DNA from: Caulobacteraceae bacterium
Lineage (GTDB): Bacteria > Pseudomonadota > Alphaproteobacteria > Caulobacterales > Caulobacteraceae
DNA: 64,000 nucleotides
NCBI GenBank assembly: GCA_947475415.1
Contig: CANJLH010000014.1
Span: 23,605 to 87,604, forward strand
Reading direction: 5' to 3'
Numbering within the stretch: position 1 is the stretch's first letter; every line of letters begins with the position of its first letter. The translations under genes and the position numbers were made by a program. Shown here in pieces: positions 1-7,260 of the stretch. Under the pieces are notes generated by a model, which saw nothing but the letters and a program-made list of their open reading frames with translations, was not told where the DNA came from and did not search any database.

Positions 1-109
1 TCAAGGTCGGCAGCGCCGCGACCAGCATGTCTGGCTCTAGACGCCATTCGCGGCTGACCTGCTCGAGAATGCTTTCGCGTTTGGCGTAGGTCAGGGGTGA
101 CGGCGACAT
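1..109 (-). CDS. Partial CDS, N-terminus of an unidentified protein
   Basis: The first 36 codons of a leftward gene run off the left edge. The ATG at 109 opens a product beginning MSPSPLTYAKRESI, with no stop before the edge. It starts 3 nt after the stop of the crotonase fragment, so it is probably the last visible gene of the same leftward operon. The visible part is hydrophilic, with no signal peptide or known motif. I do not recognise the family; an enzyme of the same acyl-CoA pathway is only a guess from context. Confidence 0.5.
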   Translation of the reverse strand, partial: MSPSPLTYAKRESILEQVSREWRLEPDMLVAALPTL

Positions 110-112
110 CCC

Positions 113-424
113 CTATCCCTGCGCGGCCCGCCGCCGCTCCCGTACCGCGTCCTCCAAGGCAAAGGCGTCCTTCACTGATGCGCCGTCGCCTTCGCGGAAC
201 AGCGCCGGCTGGCCTAGCACGGAGCTCTCGTTGGAGGCGATCATCAGCCCGGCGATCTCCAGGCAGCGGCCACGCAAGGCGTCGGGCGCCACGATCTCAT
301 TGATTAGACCCCATTCCAGCGCACGCTCCGCCCCGATCATCTCGCCGGGCAGAGACATCTGCCGCGCCCGCCGCATCCCCACCGCCCCCGGCAGCATCGC
401 CGTCATGCTCAGCGTCCCTTCCAC
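113..424 (-). pseudogene. C-terminal fragment of an enoyl-CoA hydratase (crotonase), N-terminal half missing
   Basis: The 103 residues match only the C-terminal third of a crotonase. They begin at the helix after the catalytic region (GAVGMRRARQM), continue through the GLINEIV segment and end in a basic tail. The first ~130 residues, with the oxyanion-hole glycines and both catalytic glutamates, are absent. The open frame overlaps the 3' end of the intact crotonase upstream by 16 nt, as expected if a deletion joined two tandem paralogues. It cannot be an active enzyme alone. Whether it is translated by coupling is unknown. Confidence 0.65.
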
Positions 425-1188
425 TGCGGCGTGCGCTTCTCGGCGAAGGCCCTGGGGCCTTCCTTGCTGTCGTCCGAGCCGCGCATGGCCAACATCGCCG
501 GGTAGTCCGACTGCGCCGCCAGGGAGACTTCAACGGAAAGCTCCGCCAGGCTTCGCATCACCGTCTGTTTGGAGGCGCGGATCGACATGGGGCTGCAGGC
601 CAGGATCTCGTCCGCCCAGCGGCGGGCGGCGGTCATCAGGTCTTCCGGCGCCGTCACCTCATTGACAAATCCCAGCGCCAGACCTTCCTGGGCCGACACC
701 TGCCGACCGGTCAGGATCATCCCCATGGCTTGTTTGAGCGGGATCTGGCGCGGCAGGTTCAACAGCCCGCCACCCACCGCCGCCAGGCCCACCTTGGGTT
801 CCGGCAGGCCGAACTTCGCCTTGTCGCTGGCCACGATCAGGTCGCAGCAGAGCGCGATTTCGAAGCCGCCCCCCACCGCCACCCCGTTCACCGCCGCGAT
901 CAAGGGCTTGTCCAGGTCGAAGCGGCCGATCAGCCCGGCGTAGCCCGACGGCGGCAGCGTCACCTTGCCTCCGGCAGCGATGTTCTTCAGGTCCGATCCC
1001 GCACAGAACGCCCGTTCCCCCATGCCAGTGACGATTCCCACCCACTGGTCGGCGTCGGTGGCGAAGTCATCAAAGGCCCGCTGTAACTCCCAGTGCATAT
1101 CCGGCGAAATAGCGTTCATCACCTGCGGCCGATTGAGCGTGATCGTGGTGATGTGGCCATCGCGCGTGACGCTGATGTTCTCGTACAT
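409..1188 (-). CDS. Enoyl-CoA hydratase/isomerase family protein
   Basis: This is a full-length crotonase-fold enzyme of 259 aa, expected to hydrate or isomerise an enoyl-CoA in the cytoplasm. The oxyanion-hole segments FCAGSD (about 62-67) and GVAVGGGFE (about 102-110) are present. Both glutamates of the crotonase active site are in place, about E110 after the glycine run and E130 in the LPEP motif. I chose the ATG at 1188, preceded by an AGGA element, over the TTG at 1206 that adds six residues. It is the third crotonase-type gene of the region, counting the fragment downstream and the divergent copy at 5250. Exact substrate unknown. Confidence 0.88.
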   Translation of the reverse strand: MYENISVTRDGHITTITLNRPQVMNAISPDMHWELQRAFDDFATDADQWVGIVTGMGERAFCAGSDLKNIAAGGKVTLPPSGYAGLIGRFDLDKPLIAAVNGVAVGGGFEIALCCDLIVASDKAKFGLPEPKVGLAAVGGGLLNLPRQIPLKQAMGMILTGRQVSAQEGLALGFVNEVTAPEDLMTAARRWADEILACSPMSIRASKQTVMRSLAELSVEVSLAAQSDYPAMLAMRGSDDSKEGPRAFAEKRTPQWKGR

Positions 1189-1257
1189 AGCCGGGTGCTT
1201 CCTCAATCTGGAGTGTTCCGCGCAGGTTTACCCATTCGCAGGCGCGCGAACACCCCG

Positions 1258-1608
1258 TCACAGCCTCAGACCGAACCGGGGCCCGATGGTCGCCACGGCG
1301 AAATAGAGGCCTATCGTCACCGCGCACCCAACGCCCAACGCCGGCCAGAACCCGACGCTGCGCCTCAACAGGGCCGGGATCAGTAGGAACATCGGCAGCG
1401 ACGGCAGAACGAACCAGAACGTGCCCGTAGCATGCGCCGCCATCCCCTCGGCGTCTTGGGTGTCCCGCCATAGCCAGATCATACCCAACACGCTCACCAG
1501 CGGCAGCGAAGCCAACAGCCCGCCCCATCCGGGGTAACGCTTGGCGACTTCGGACACCGCGGCGACGATCGCGCCGGACAGCAGGGCCTTCATGACGGTG
1601 TAGAGCAT
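1258..1608 (-). CDS. DUF3147-type small membrane protein
   Basis: A 116-residue protein with four predicted transmembrane segments (about 9-25, 33-47, 64-84 and 87-108) and almost no loops. Length and pattern (KRYPGWGGLLASLPL, then WLWRDTQD) fit the DUF3147 family, whose function is unknown. The start at 1608 lies 15 nt after the stop of the molybdenum hydroxylase gene, suggesting co-transcription, although the operon otherwise encodes soluble enzymes. Transport of a catabolic substrate is possible but speculative. Confidence 0.72.
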   Translation of the reverse strand: MLYTVMKALLSGAIVAAVSEVAKRYPGWGGLLASLPLVSVLGMIWLWRDTQDAEGMAAHATGTFWFVLPSLPMFLLIPALLRRSVGFWPALGVGCAVTIGLYFAVATIGPRFGLRL

Positions 1609-1623
1609 TCGCCACCCTACCCT

Positions 1624-3585
1624 TTAGCCCAACGCACGCGCCAGCCGTTCTCGGGTCAGCGGCAGATCGGCGGTCCGCACGCCGGTCAGGGCGGCCAGGG
1701 CATTGCAGACCGCCGCGGCGGTCGGCCCGCAGGCGGCCTCGCCGACGCCGAGCGGCGGCTGGTCCAGGTGCTGCAGGATCTCCACAACTATCTGCGGCGT
1801 CTCATCGAGGCGCAGGATCGGATAGTCGGACCAGCCGGCGCCCGACGGCGCGCCATCCGCAAAATTGACCGCCTCCTTCAGGGTCCAGGACAGCGCCTGG
1901 ATGATCCCGCCCTCGATCTGGTTCTCCACCCCATCCGGGTCCACAGCGCAGCCGGCATCCACGACCGCCCAGGCCCGGGTCACCCGCAGCGTCTCCGCCA
2001 GTTCCGTCTCCACGATTACAGCGCAATAGGCGGCGACATTCTTGTAGCGCGCATAGCCGATCCCCCGGCCCGAGCCGGGCGCACAGCCCCCCGCCATTGC
2101 CGCCACCCGTTCAATCACCGCCCGGGCTCTGGGATCGGATAGGTGCCGCAGACGATAGACTACCGGGTCTTCCCCGGTTAGCGCCGCGCTGGCGTCCATG
2201 GCCCCCTCCAGCGCCGTGACGTTCACATGCGCGCCCAGGGACCGCAGGGCCGAGGTACGCGCCAGCGGGTGCTGCACGATGGTGCGCCAAATGGACGTCT
2301 CGGCGATGTCATAGCCCGGCGTGGCGTTCCGCTCCGCATCGCCGCCGCTCGCCGCCGGCATCGGTCCGGTGATCACCGGATCGACCGCTCCGCCGGCGCG
2401 CAGCCAGCCCGCCAGCAGATTCACGCCCCCTACCCCCGGCCTGCGCACATGGGTGAAGCTGACCACGCCCGTGTGCATCGTCGCGATGCGCCCATCGGCG
2501 CCAAGGCTCGCCGAAACCGTTGTGCGCATGGCCGCCCCCATCGGGCTCGATGTCAGCTCCTGGGCGCGGGTCCATTGCACCCGCACCGGCCGGCCGGGCG
2601 TCGCCATGGCCAGCATGGCGGCGTCGGCGGCGGCGTCGTCGGCGCCGTTGTGGCCGTAGCACCCCGCGCCAGGCGCATGGATCACCCGTACGGCGTCGGC
2701 GTCCAGGCTCAGCATCGCGGCCAGGCTTCGCGCCAAAGGGAAAACCCCCTGTGTGTGGGTCCAGACCGTCAGGCGGCCTTGGTCCCACATAGCGACGGCG
2801 CAGGACGGCGCGATCGAGGCATGCGCGATGAACCCGCGTGACGCAGTGACCGATATGGGCGCATCGTCCAGCGGCGCCGGTTCATTGGATCTGTCGATGA
2901 TATCCAAGGGGTCGCCCGCACCAGGCGCCTTCGACCACAAGGTCGTAAGGGCCAAGCGCTCGCCCGCCGCCACGGCGTCGGCTTCCCGCTCGCAAACCAC
3001 CCCGATGAAGGACCCGTCGCGGATCACGCGCGCGCCGGCCGACGCCTCGCCCATTCGCTTGACCTCGGCTCCCAGCCAAGGGGGACGCACCATGCGCGCA
3101 TGCAGCAAGCCTGGCATTTCGAGGTCGTGGATGAACGCCGCCCCCTTGACCTGCGCGTTCAGCGCGCGTCCGCCGCCGCCGGTCCCGGTCAGGACATAGG
3201 CGGCCGGCGACTTCGGTCGGGCGAAGTCCGCCACCGGACGATCGAGATCCATGCTATCCGACAACGCCCAATAATCCGGCCGTCCTTCACCCCTTCCCGC
3301 CGCCTCGAACAGCGCCCGCGCCGCCGAAGTCGCCTGGCGCACGGCCACCCCCCCGCCGGAAATCGACATGCTGCCTGCGGTGTAACCTTCGTCGGGCGTG
3401 CGCGCGGTGTCACCGCTGATCAGATCGATCTGGGCCGGGTCGATATCCAGCTCCTCGGCGGCTATGCGGGTCAGCGCCTCGCGCACCCCCTGTCCGATTT
3501 CCACCTTGCCGGTGCGCACCTCAACCCGGCCCGGCGTCGGAAAGGCGATCCAGTCGCCGATATGCTCGCCAAGCTTATGGGTCAT
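1624..3585 (-). CDS. Molybdopterin-binding subunit of a xanthine dehydrogenase-family hydroxylase
   Basis: A 653-aa large subunit of the aldehyde oxidase/xanthine dehydrogenase superfamily. These enzymes hydroxylate heterocycles or oxidise aldehydes with a molybdenum-pterin cofactor. Recognisable segments are GKVEIGQGV near residue 26, SGDTARTPDEGYTAGS near 57-73 and a glycine-rich C-terminal region with GVGEAACGPTAAAVCNAL. It overlaps the [2Fe-2S] subunit gene by 4 nt, so the two are translationally coupled. No separate FAD subunit is present, as in two-component enzymes of the nicotinate or isoquinoline oxidoreductase type. There is no Tat signal, so it is probably cytoplasmic. Substrate unknown. 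Confidence 0.88.
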   Translation of the reverse strand: MTHKLGEHIGDWIAFPTPGRVEVRTGKVEIGQGVREALTRIAAEELDIDPAQIDLISGDTARTPDEGYTAGSMSISGGGVAVRQATSAARALFEAAGRGEGRPDYWALSDSMDLDRPVADFARPKSPAAYVLTGTGGGGRALNAQVKGAAFIHDLEMPGLLHARMVRPPWLGAEVKRMGEASAGARVIRDGSFIGVVCEREADAVAAGERLALTTLWSKAPGAGDPLDIIDRSNEPAPLDDAPISVTASRGFIAHASIAPSCAVAMWDQGRLTVWTHTQGVFPLARSLAAMLSLDADAVRVIHAPGAGCYGHNGADDAAADAAMLAMATPGRPVRVQWTRAQELTSSPMGAAMRTTVSASLGADGRIATMHTGVVSFTHVRRPGVGGVNLLAGWLRAGGAVDPVITGPMPAASGGDAERNATPGYDIAETSIWRTIVQHPLARTSALRSLGAHVNVTALEGAMDASAALTGEDPVVYRLRHLSDPRARAVIERVAAMAGGCAPGSGRGIGYARYKNVAAYCAVIVETELAETLRVTRAWAVVDAGCAVDPDGVENQIEGGIIQALSWTLKEAVNFADGAPSGAGWSDYPILRLDETPQIVVEILQHLDQPPLGVGEAACGPTAAAVCNALAALTGVRTADLPLTRERLARALG

Positions 3586-4040
3586 GGCGTCGCCAGCAGA
3601 TCATCCACCGCCCGCAGGATGCGCGCGTGAGCGCCGCAGCGACAGAGGTTAGCGGCGAGACCTTCAATGATCTTCGCCCGATCCCGCTCGCCGCGCCGCA
3701 GCATGGCTTCCAGACGCATGACGATCCCGGATAGGCAGTAGCCGCACTGCCCGGCGCGCCGCTCGATCAACGCTTGCTGAACTCGCCCAGGCGCGCCGTC
3801 TGGTCCCACCAGCCCTTCGACGGTTGTCACCGACTTGCCCTCAGCTTCAGCCAGCGTCATCTGGCAGGCTTGCCGATCCTCAGCGTCAATCAGCACGGCG
3901 CAGGCGCCGCAATCGCCGTCGCCGCAGCCGAAGCGAACGCCCTTCAGGTCCAGTTCGTTGCGCAGGGCGTAGACCAGCGGCTGGCCCGGATCGGCGTCCA
4001 CCAAACAGGCGACGCCGTTGACCGTCAGCCCTATGCTCAT
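3582..4040 (-). CDS. [2Fe-2S]-binding subunit of the molybdenum hydroxylase
   Basis: A 152-aa iron-sulfur subunit that passes electrons from the molybdenum centre. The plant-ferredoxin-type site reads CGDGDCGACAV (about 38-48). The helical second cluster domain has CGYCLSG and NLCRCGAH. Length is normal for these small subunits. It overlaps the amidohydrolase stop upstream and the Mo-subunit start downstream, each by 4 nt, so the three genes form one tight operon. Confidence 0.93.
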   Translation of the reverse strand: MSIGLTVNGVACLVDADPGQPLVYALRNELDLKGVRFGCGDGDCGACAVLIDAEDRQACQMTLAEAEGKSVTTVEGLVGPDGAPGRVQQALIERRAGQCGYCLSGIVMRLEAMLRRGERDRAKIIEGLAANLCRCGAHARILRAVDDLLATP

Positions 4041-5086
4041 CGGCCCGCCCCGACCTTCAGCCCAAACAGGCCGATCGCGGTTTCGCCCAGGATCGCCGCC
4101 CGCTCCGCTTCGGTTAGCCCAGGTGTGTCCAAGACATGATCCACGCCCTTATCGGTCCAGGGAAATGGCCAGTCGGACCCCAGCATGATCCGGTCAGCCC
4201 CCACCTCCGCCACCAGGTGGCGGAGCGCTTCGGGAGTGAACACCAGGCTGTCGTAGTAGAGGTCGCGCAGATAGGCGCTGGGCGCCTTTTTCAGCTTTAC
4301 CCCCGCGGCCACCGCCGGAAACGTGGTCAGCACGGCGTCGAAGCGCCCGGCATAGGCCGGCAGGAAGCCCCCGCCATGGCCGGCGCAGAGCTTTAGGTCC
4401 GGAAAACGGTCAAGCGTTCCCTCATAGATGAGGTGCGCCAGCGCCACGGTGGTCTCCAGGGGATAGCCGACCACCACCGGCAGGAAGCCGCGGCCATTCA
4501 GTCGGCCCTGCGGATCTGGCCAGCCCTGCGGGTGCAGAAAGATCGCCGCACCCAGCTCCTCCGCCTTGGCCCAGAACGGATGGAAACGTGGATCGCTTAA
4601 TTCGGCCCCTTCGACCGATCCGCCCACCAGGGCGCCGCTCAGGCCCAGGGCCTTTACGGCATGTTCCAGCTGTCGCGCCGCCTCCTCGGGGTGCTGCAGC
4701 GCCACCGTGGCCAGGGCCGCCAGGCGATCGGGATGGCGAGCGACCGTCTCCGCCAAGGTCTCATTCTGCAGGTCTATGATCTGGCGCGAGAGGTCGACAT
4801 CCGCGCCATACCAGAAGGCATTGATGCTCAGGACCTGCATGTCGACGCCCTGGGAGTCCATGGCCGCAATCCGCAGGTCGACATCATCCTCCGCGACCCC
4901 GATCCCAGGCGGAGGGCCGCCCCCGATGGTGGGTCCAGGAACAAGCGCCCGCGCCTTCGGCACAAGACAGTGGGCGTGGATGTCGACGATTCGCCGCGGC
5001 CTTGGTCCGCGCCCCGCCGGGTGGGCGTGGATACGATGCGCGCAGGCCGGAGCCCCGCCGCAGTCAACGAAGCCAATGCCGCTCAT
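4037..5086 (-). CDS. Amidohydrolase family protein, ACMSD-like
   Basis: A 349-residue TIM-barrel metal hydrolase or decarboxylase resembling 2-amino-3-carboxymuconate-6-semialdehyde decarboxylase and related enzymes. Visible motifs are VDIHAHC near residue 33 (first metal histidines), FLHPQGWP, CAGHGGG and the late metal aspartate in MLGSDWPFPW. I placed the start at the ATG at 5086 because a GAGG element precedes it. The same frame stays open about 630 nt further, but that part is antisense to the divergent crotonase. It opens the leftward operon with the Mo-hydroxylase genes, which suggests ring hydroxylation followed by decarboxylation or hydrolysis. Confidence 0.85.
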   Translation of the reverse strand: MSGIGFVDCGGAPACAHRIHAHPAGRGPRPRRIVDIHAHCLVPKARALVPGPTIGGGPPPGIGVAEDDVDLRIAAMDSQGVDMQVLSINAFWYGADVDLSRQIIDLQNETLAETVARHPDRLAALATVALQHPEEAARQLEHAVKALGLSGALVGGSVEGAELSDPRFHPFWAKAEELGAAIFLHPQGWPDPQGRLNGRGFLPVVVGYPLETTVALAHLIYEGTLDRFPDLKLCAGHGGGFLPAYAGRFDAVLTTFPAVAAGVKLKKAPSAYLRDLYYDSLVFTPEALRHLVAEVGADRIMLGSDWPFPWTDKGVDHVLDTPGLTEAERAAILGETAIGLFGLKVGAGR

Positions 5087-5249
5087 CGCCTGAACCTCAT
5101 GGTCTGTCGCCCGCTTGCGTCGGCGCATTTTTCGAGCGCGCCGGAAGCGCGTCCAGTTTGGATTTATGAGACCCCCGGGCGATGGCCGCAACAGTCCCAC
5201 GACTTCGGCGCCGATGCAGGTAAGCTCGCGGCCGGTAAGGGAGGCGACC
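5087..5249. promoter_or_regulatory. Divergent promoter region between two catabolic operons
   Basis: These 163 bases separate the leftward amidohydrolase/Mo-hydroxylase operon from the rightward crotonase-SDR operon, so both promoters must lie here. I see ribosome-binding sites at each edge (GAGG for the leftward gene, AAGGGAGG for the rightward gene). I could not recognise a convincing -35/-10 pair or operator. Confidence 0.45.
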
Positions 5250-6026
5250 ATGGTCACGACGGCAGGTGATGAAATCCTGGTGGAGCGGCGCGGGTCCGCC
5301 CTGGTGCTGCGGCTCAACCGCCCTAACCGTCGCAACGCCATCAACCGCGCCCTTGCCGACCACCTCTCCGACGCCGCGACCCTGGTTGAGACCGACCCCA
5401 CAATCCGCGCCGGCGTGCTGATCTCTTCGACGCCGGGCATGTTTTGCGCCGGCGGCGACCTGATCGCCATGGCCGAGGGGGAGCGGTTCAGTCCGGACGG
5501 CGCCTTGGGCGGCTTGACCAACCCCGGGCGCACCAAACCCTGGATCGCCGCGGTGGATGGGCCGGTGCTGGGGGGTGGCCTGGAAATGGCGCTCGCCTGC
5601 GAGATGATTGTCGCCGCCGACACCGCCAGCCTGGGCCTGCCGGAACCCCGCCGCGGCATATTGGCGGCCGGCGGTGGGGTGTTCCGCCTGCCGCGCGCGA
5701 TTCCGCGGGCGCCGGCCATGGAGATGGTGCTGACCGGTCGCCCGATCCCGGCGGCGCGGGCCTATGCGCTGGGTCTCGTCAACGCCGTGACAACCTGGGA
5801 GCACCTGCTGGACGCCGCCCTCGACCTGGCCTTGGGTGTCGCCGATTGCGCGCCGGCGTCGGTCGCTGAGAGCCTCGCCATCGCCCGCATCGCCGCTGAA
5901 ACACCCGAAACGGACCTCGACGCCATGGCGCGCGACGCCCTGGAGCGACTAAGATTGACGCACGATCACGCCGAGGCCCTGGCCGCCTTCGCGGAAAAAC
6001 GGTCGCCGGCGTGGCGGGCGCGATAA
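5250..6026 (+). CDS. Enoyl-CoA hydratase/isomerase family protein
   Basis: A complete 258-aa crotonase. The oxyanion-hole segments are FCAGGD (about 65-70) and GPVLGGGLE (about 104-112). Both active-site glutamates, E112 and E132 in LPEP, are conserved. The ATG at 5250 follows an excellent AAGGGAGG site, which sets the start; the upstream extension of the frame is non-coding. The SDR gene follows after 13 nt. It is divergent from and parallel to the crotonase at 409-1188; the C-terminal FAEKRSPAW/FAEKRTPQW signatures indicate close paralogues. Confidence 0.9.
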   Translation: MVTTAGDEILVERRGSALVLRLNRPNRRNAINRALADHLSDAATLVETDPTIRAGVLISSTPGMFCAGGDLIAMAEGERFSPDGALGGLTNPGRTKPWIAAVDGPVLGGGLEMALACEMIVAADTASLGLPEPRRGILAAGGGVFRLPRAIPRAPAMEMVLTGRPIPAARAYALGLVNAVTTWEHLLDAALDLALGVADCAPASVAESLAIARIAAETPETDLDAMARDALERLRLTHDHAEALAAFAEKRSPAWRAR

Positions 6027-6039
6027 AAGGAGCACCAGC

Positions 6040-6906
6040 ATGCAGGATCTGGACGGAAAGACCGCCTTCATCACCGGCGGCGCCAGCGGCATCGGCCGGG
6101 CCATGGCCGAGGCGTTCGGACGCCAGGGCATGCAGGTGATGATCGCCGATATCGAGGCCGACGCACTGGCCAAGGCGGTTGAGCAACTGCGCGCGTTGGG
6201 GATCACTGCCGAGGGCGTCGTCACCGACGTCACCAGCCGCGCCTCAGTGCGCTCGGCGTCCGAAGCGGCGCTGGCTGCGTTCGGCAAGGTGCATCTTGTA
6301 TGCAACAACGCCGGCGTCGGCACCGGCGGGCGGATGACTGAAATTCCCGAACGCGACTGGAACTGGGTGTTCGACGTCAATGTCATGGGCGTGGTGCATG
6401 GGGTCGAAACCTTCACACCGGTGATCCGCGCCCACGGCGAGGGTGGTCATATCGTCAACACCGCCTCTATCGCCGGCCTGCTGGCCTCGCCGGGCCTGAC
6501 CCCCTACTCTGGCTCCAAGTCCGCGGTGGTTTCGCTCAGCGAGGCTTGGGCGCCGCAACTGGCGTCCCGCAAGATCGGCCTGTCGATCCTCTGCCCCGGC
6601 ATCGTCGACACCAATTTCCGCCACAGCCGGCGTAACCGCCAGGACGCCTATGGCGGTGACAAGGAACTGTCAGGTCTCGAAAAGCCGGAGATGTCGGCCG
6701 GCTTCGACGGGGGGGTCTCGCCGGCGGTGGTGGCCGCCAGGGTGGTGGAGGCAGTGAAGGCCGATGAGCTCTACGTCTTCACCCACCCTGAATACCGGCC
6801 GATCCTGCGCGAACGCTTCGACCGGATCCTGGCCGCCTTCGACGCAGCCGAAGCTAGTGCGGCCTTGGCCGGCGTGGGCGACCGCAAGCCGCCGGCGTGG
6901 CGATAG
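6040..6906 (+). CDS. Short-chain dehydrogenase/reductase (SDR)
   Basis: A 288-aa classical SDR with a Rossmann fold. The cofactor motif TGGASGIG lies at 12-19, NNAG at 89-92, and the catalytic triad is S143, Y156 and K160. D37 at the end of the second beta strand (MIADIEA) points to NAD(H) rather than NADP(H). The C-terminal extension beyond the core fits the SDR group often found with acyl-CoA genes. It probably oxidises the hydroxy intermediate of the crotonase encoded 13 nt upstream; its substrate cannot be read from sequence. Confidence 0.9.
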   Translation: MQDLDGKTAFITGGASGIGRAMAEAFGRQGMQVMIADIEADALAKAVEQLRALGITAEGVVTDVTSRASVRSASEAALAAFGKVHLVCNNAGVGTGGRMTEIPERDWNWVFDVNVMGVVHGVETFTPVIRAHGEGGHIVNTASIAGLLASPGLTPYSGSKSAVVSLSEAWAPQLASRKIGLSILCPGIVDTNFRHSRRNRQDAYGGDKELSGLEKPEMSAGFDGGVSPAVVAARVVEAVKADELYVFTHPEYRPILRERFDRILAAFDAAEASAALAGVGDRKPPAWR

Positions 6907-7260
6907 GACCCTTCCCAATCACGATGGAACTTGGTGGGTGTCGCAGACGCCCAGGGCGTTCATGGCCGTCTGGGCCGCGACGAGGTTCGCCGGATCGAGG
7001 TGGTTCTGGCTATCGACGGAGTCCGGAGATCCGGGCCGGTATCGCCGGCCCGCTGAAATCACCTTCAGCGGCGTAGTCCATCGTCATCGCCGTCTCTCTC
7101 GCACCCGGGGCATTGTCATCCGGTTCCCGGCGCCGAAAACTCTCGTATGGTGGCGTCCGAACTCAGCGCGCCGATTTTGCCTAGGCCAAACCGGCGCTCA
7201 TATAAAACGGCGCGGCGGCCCGACCGGGCCGGCAGCGCAAGTCATGGGGAGGACGCCGCC
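6907..7260. other. 354-base gap with two adjacent inverted repeats
   Basis: Apart from the doubtful leftward ORF, this stretch holds two back-to-back hairpins: GGGCCGG/CCGGCCC (7033-7039 with 7045-7051) and CGCTGAA/TTCAGCG (7051-7057 with 7064-7070). Neither is followed by a T tract. They could end the upstream operon or be part of the leader of the dehydrogenase gene. The bases just before 7261 carry a GGGGAGG ribosome-binding site. Confidence 0.4.
6919..7062 (-). CDS. Doubtful small ORF (47 codons)
   Basis: A leftward open frame from a GTG at 7062 to a TGA at 6919 encodes a 47-residue peptide ending LGVCDTHQVPS. Codon use resembles the neighbours, and the segment SQNHLDPANLVAAQT looks protein-like. 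It has no clear ribosome-binding site. A different frame with an ATG at 7081 would join it after a one-base shift near 7018, so it may be a relic. I do not recognise a family. Confidence 0.25.
   Translation of the reverse strand: MISAGRRYRPGSPDSVDSQNHLDPANLVAAQTAMNALGVCDTHQVPS

Noticed and set aside
5087..5719. Leftward extension of the amidohydrolase frame to 560 codons
   Set aside because: The extra part is antisense to the divergent crotonase, is arginine- and proline-rich, and the real start at 5086 has a ribosome-binding site and the family N-terminus.
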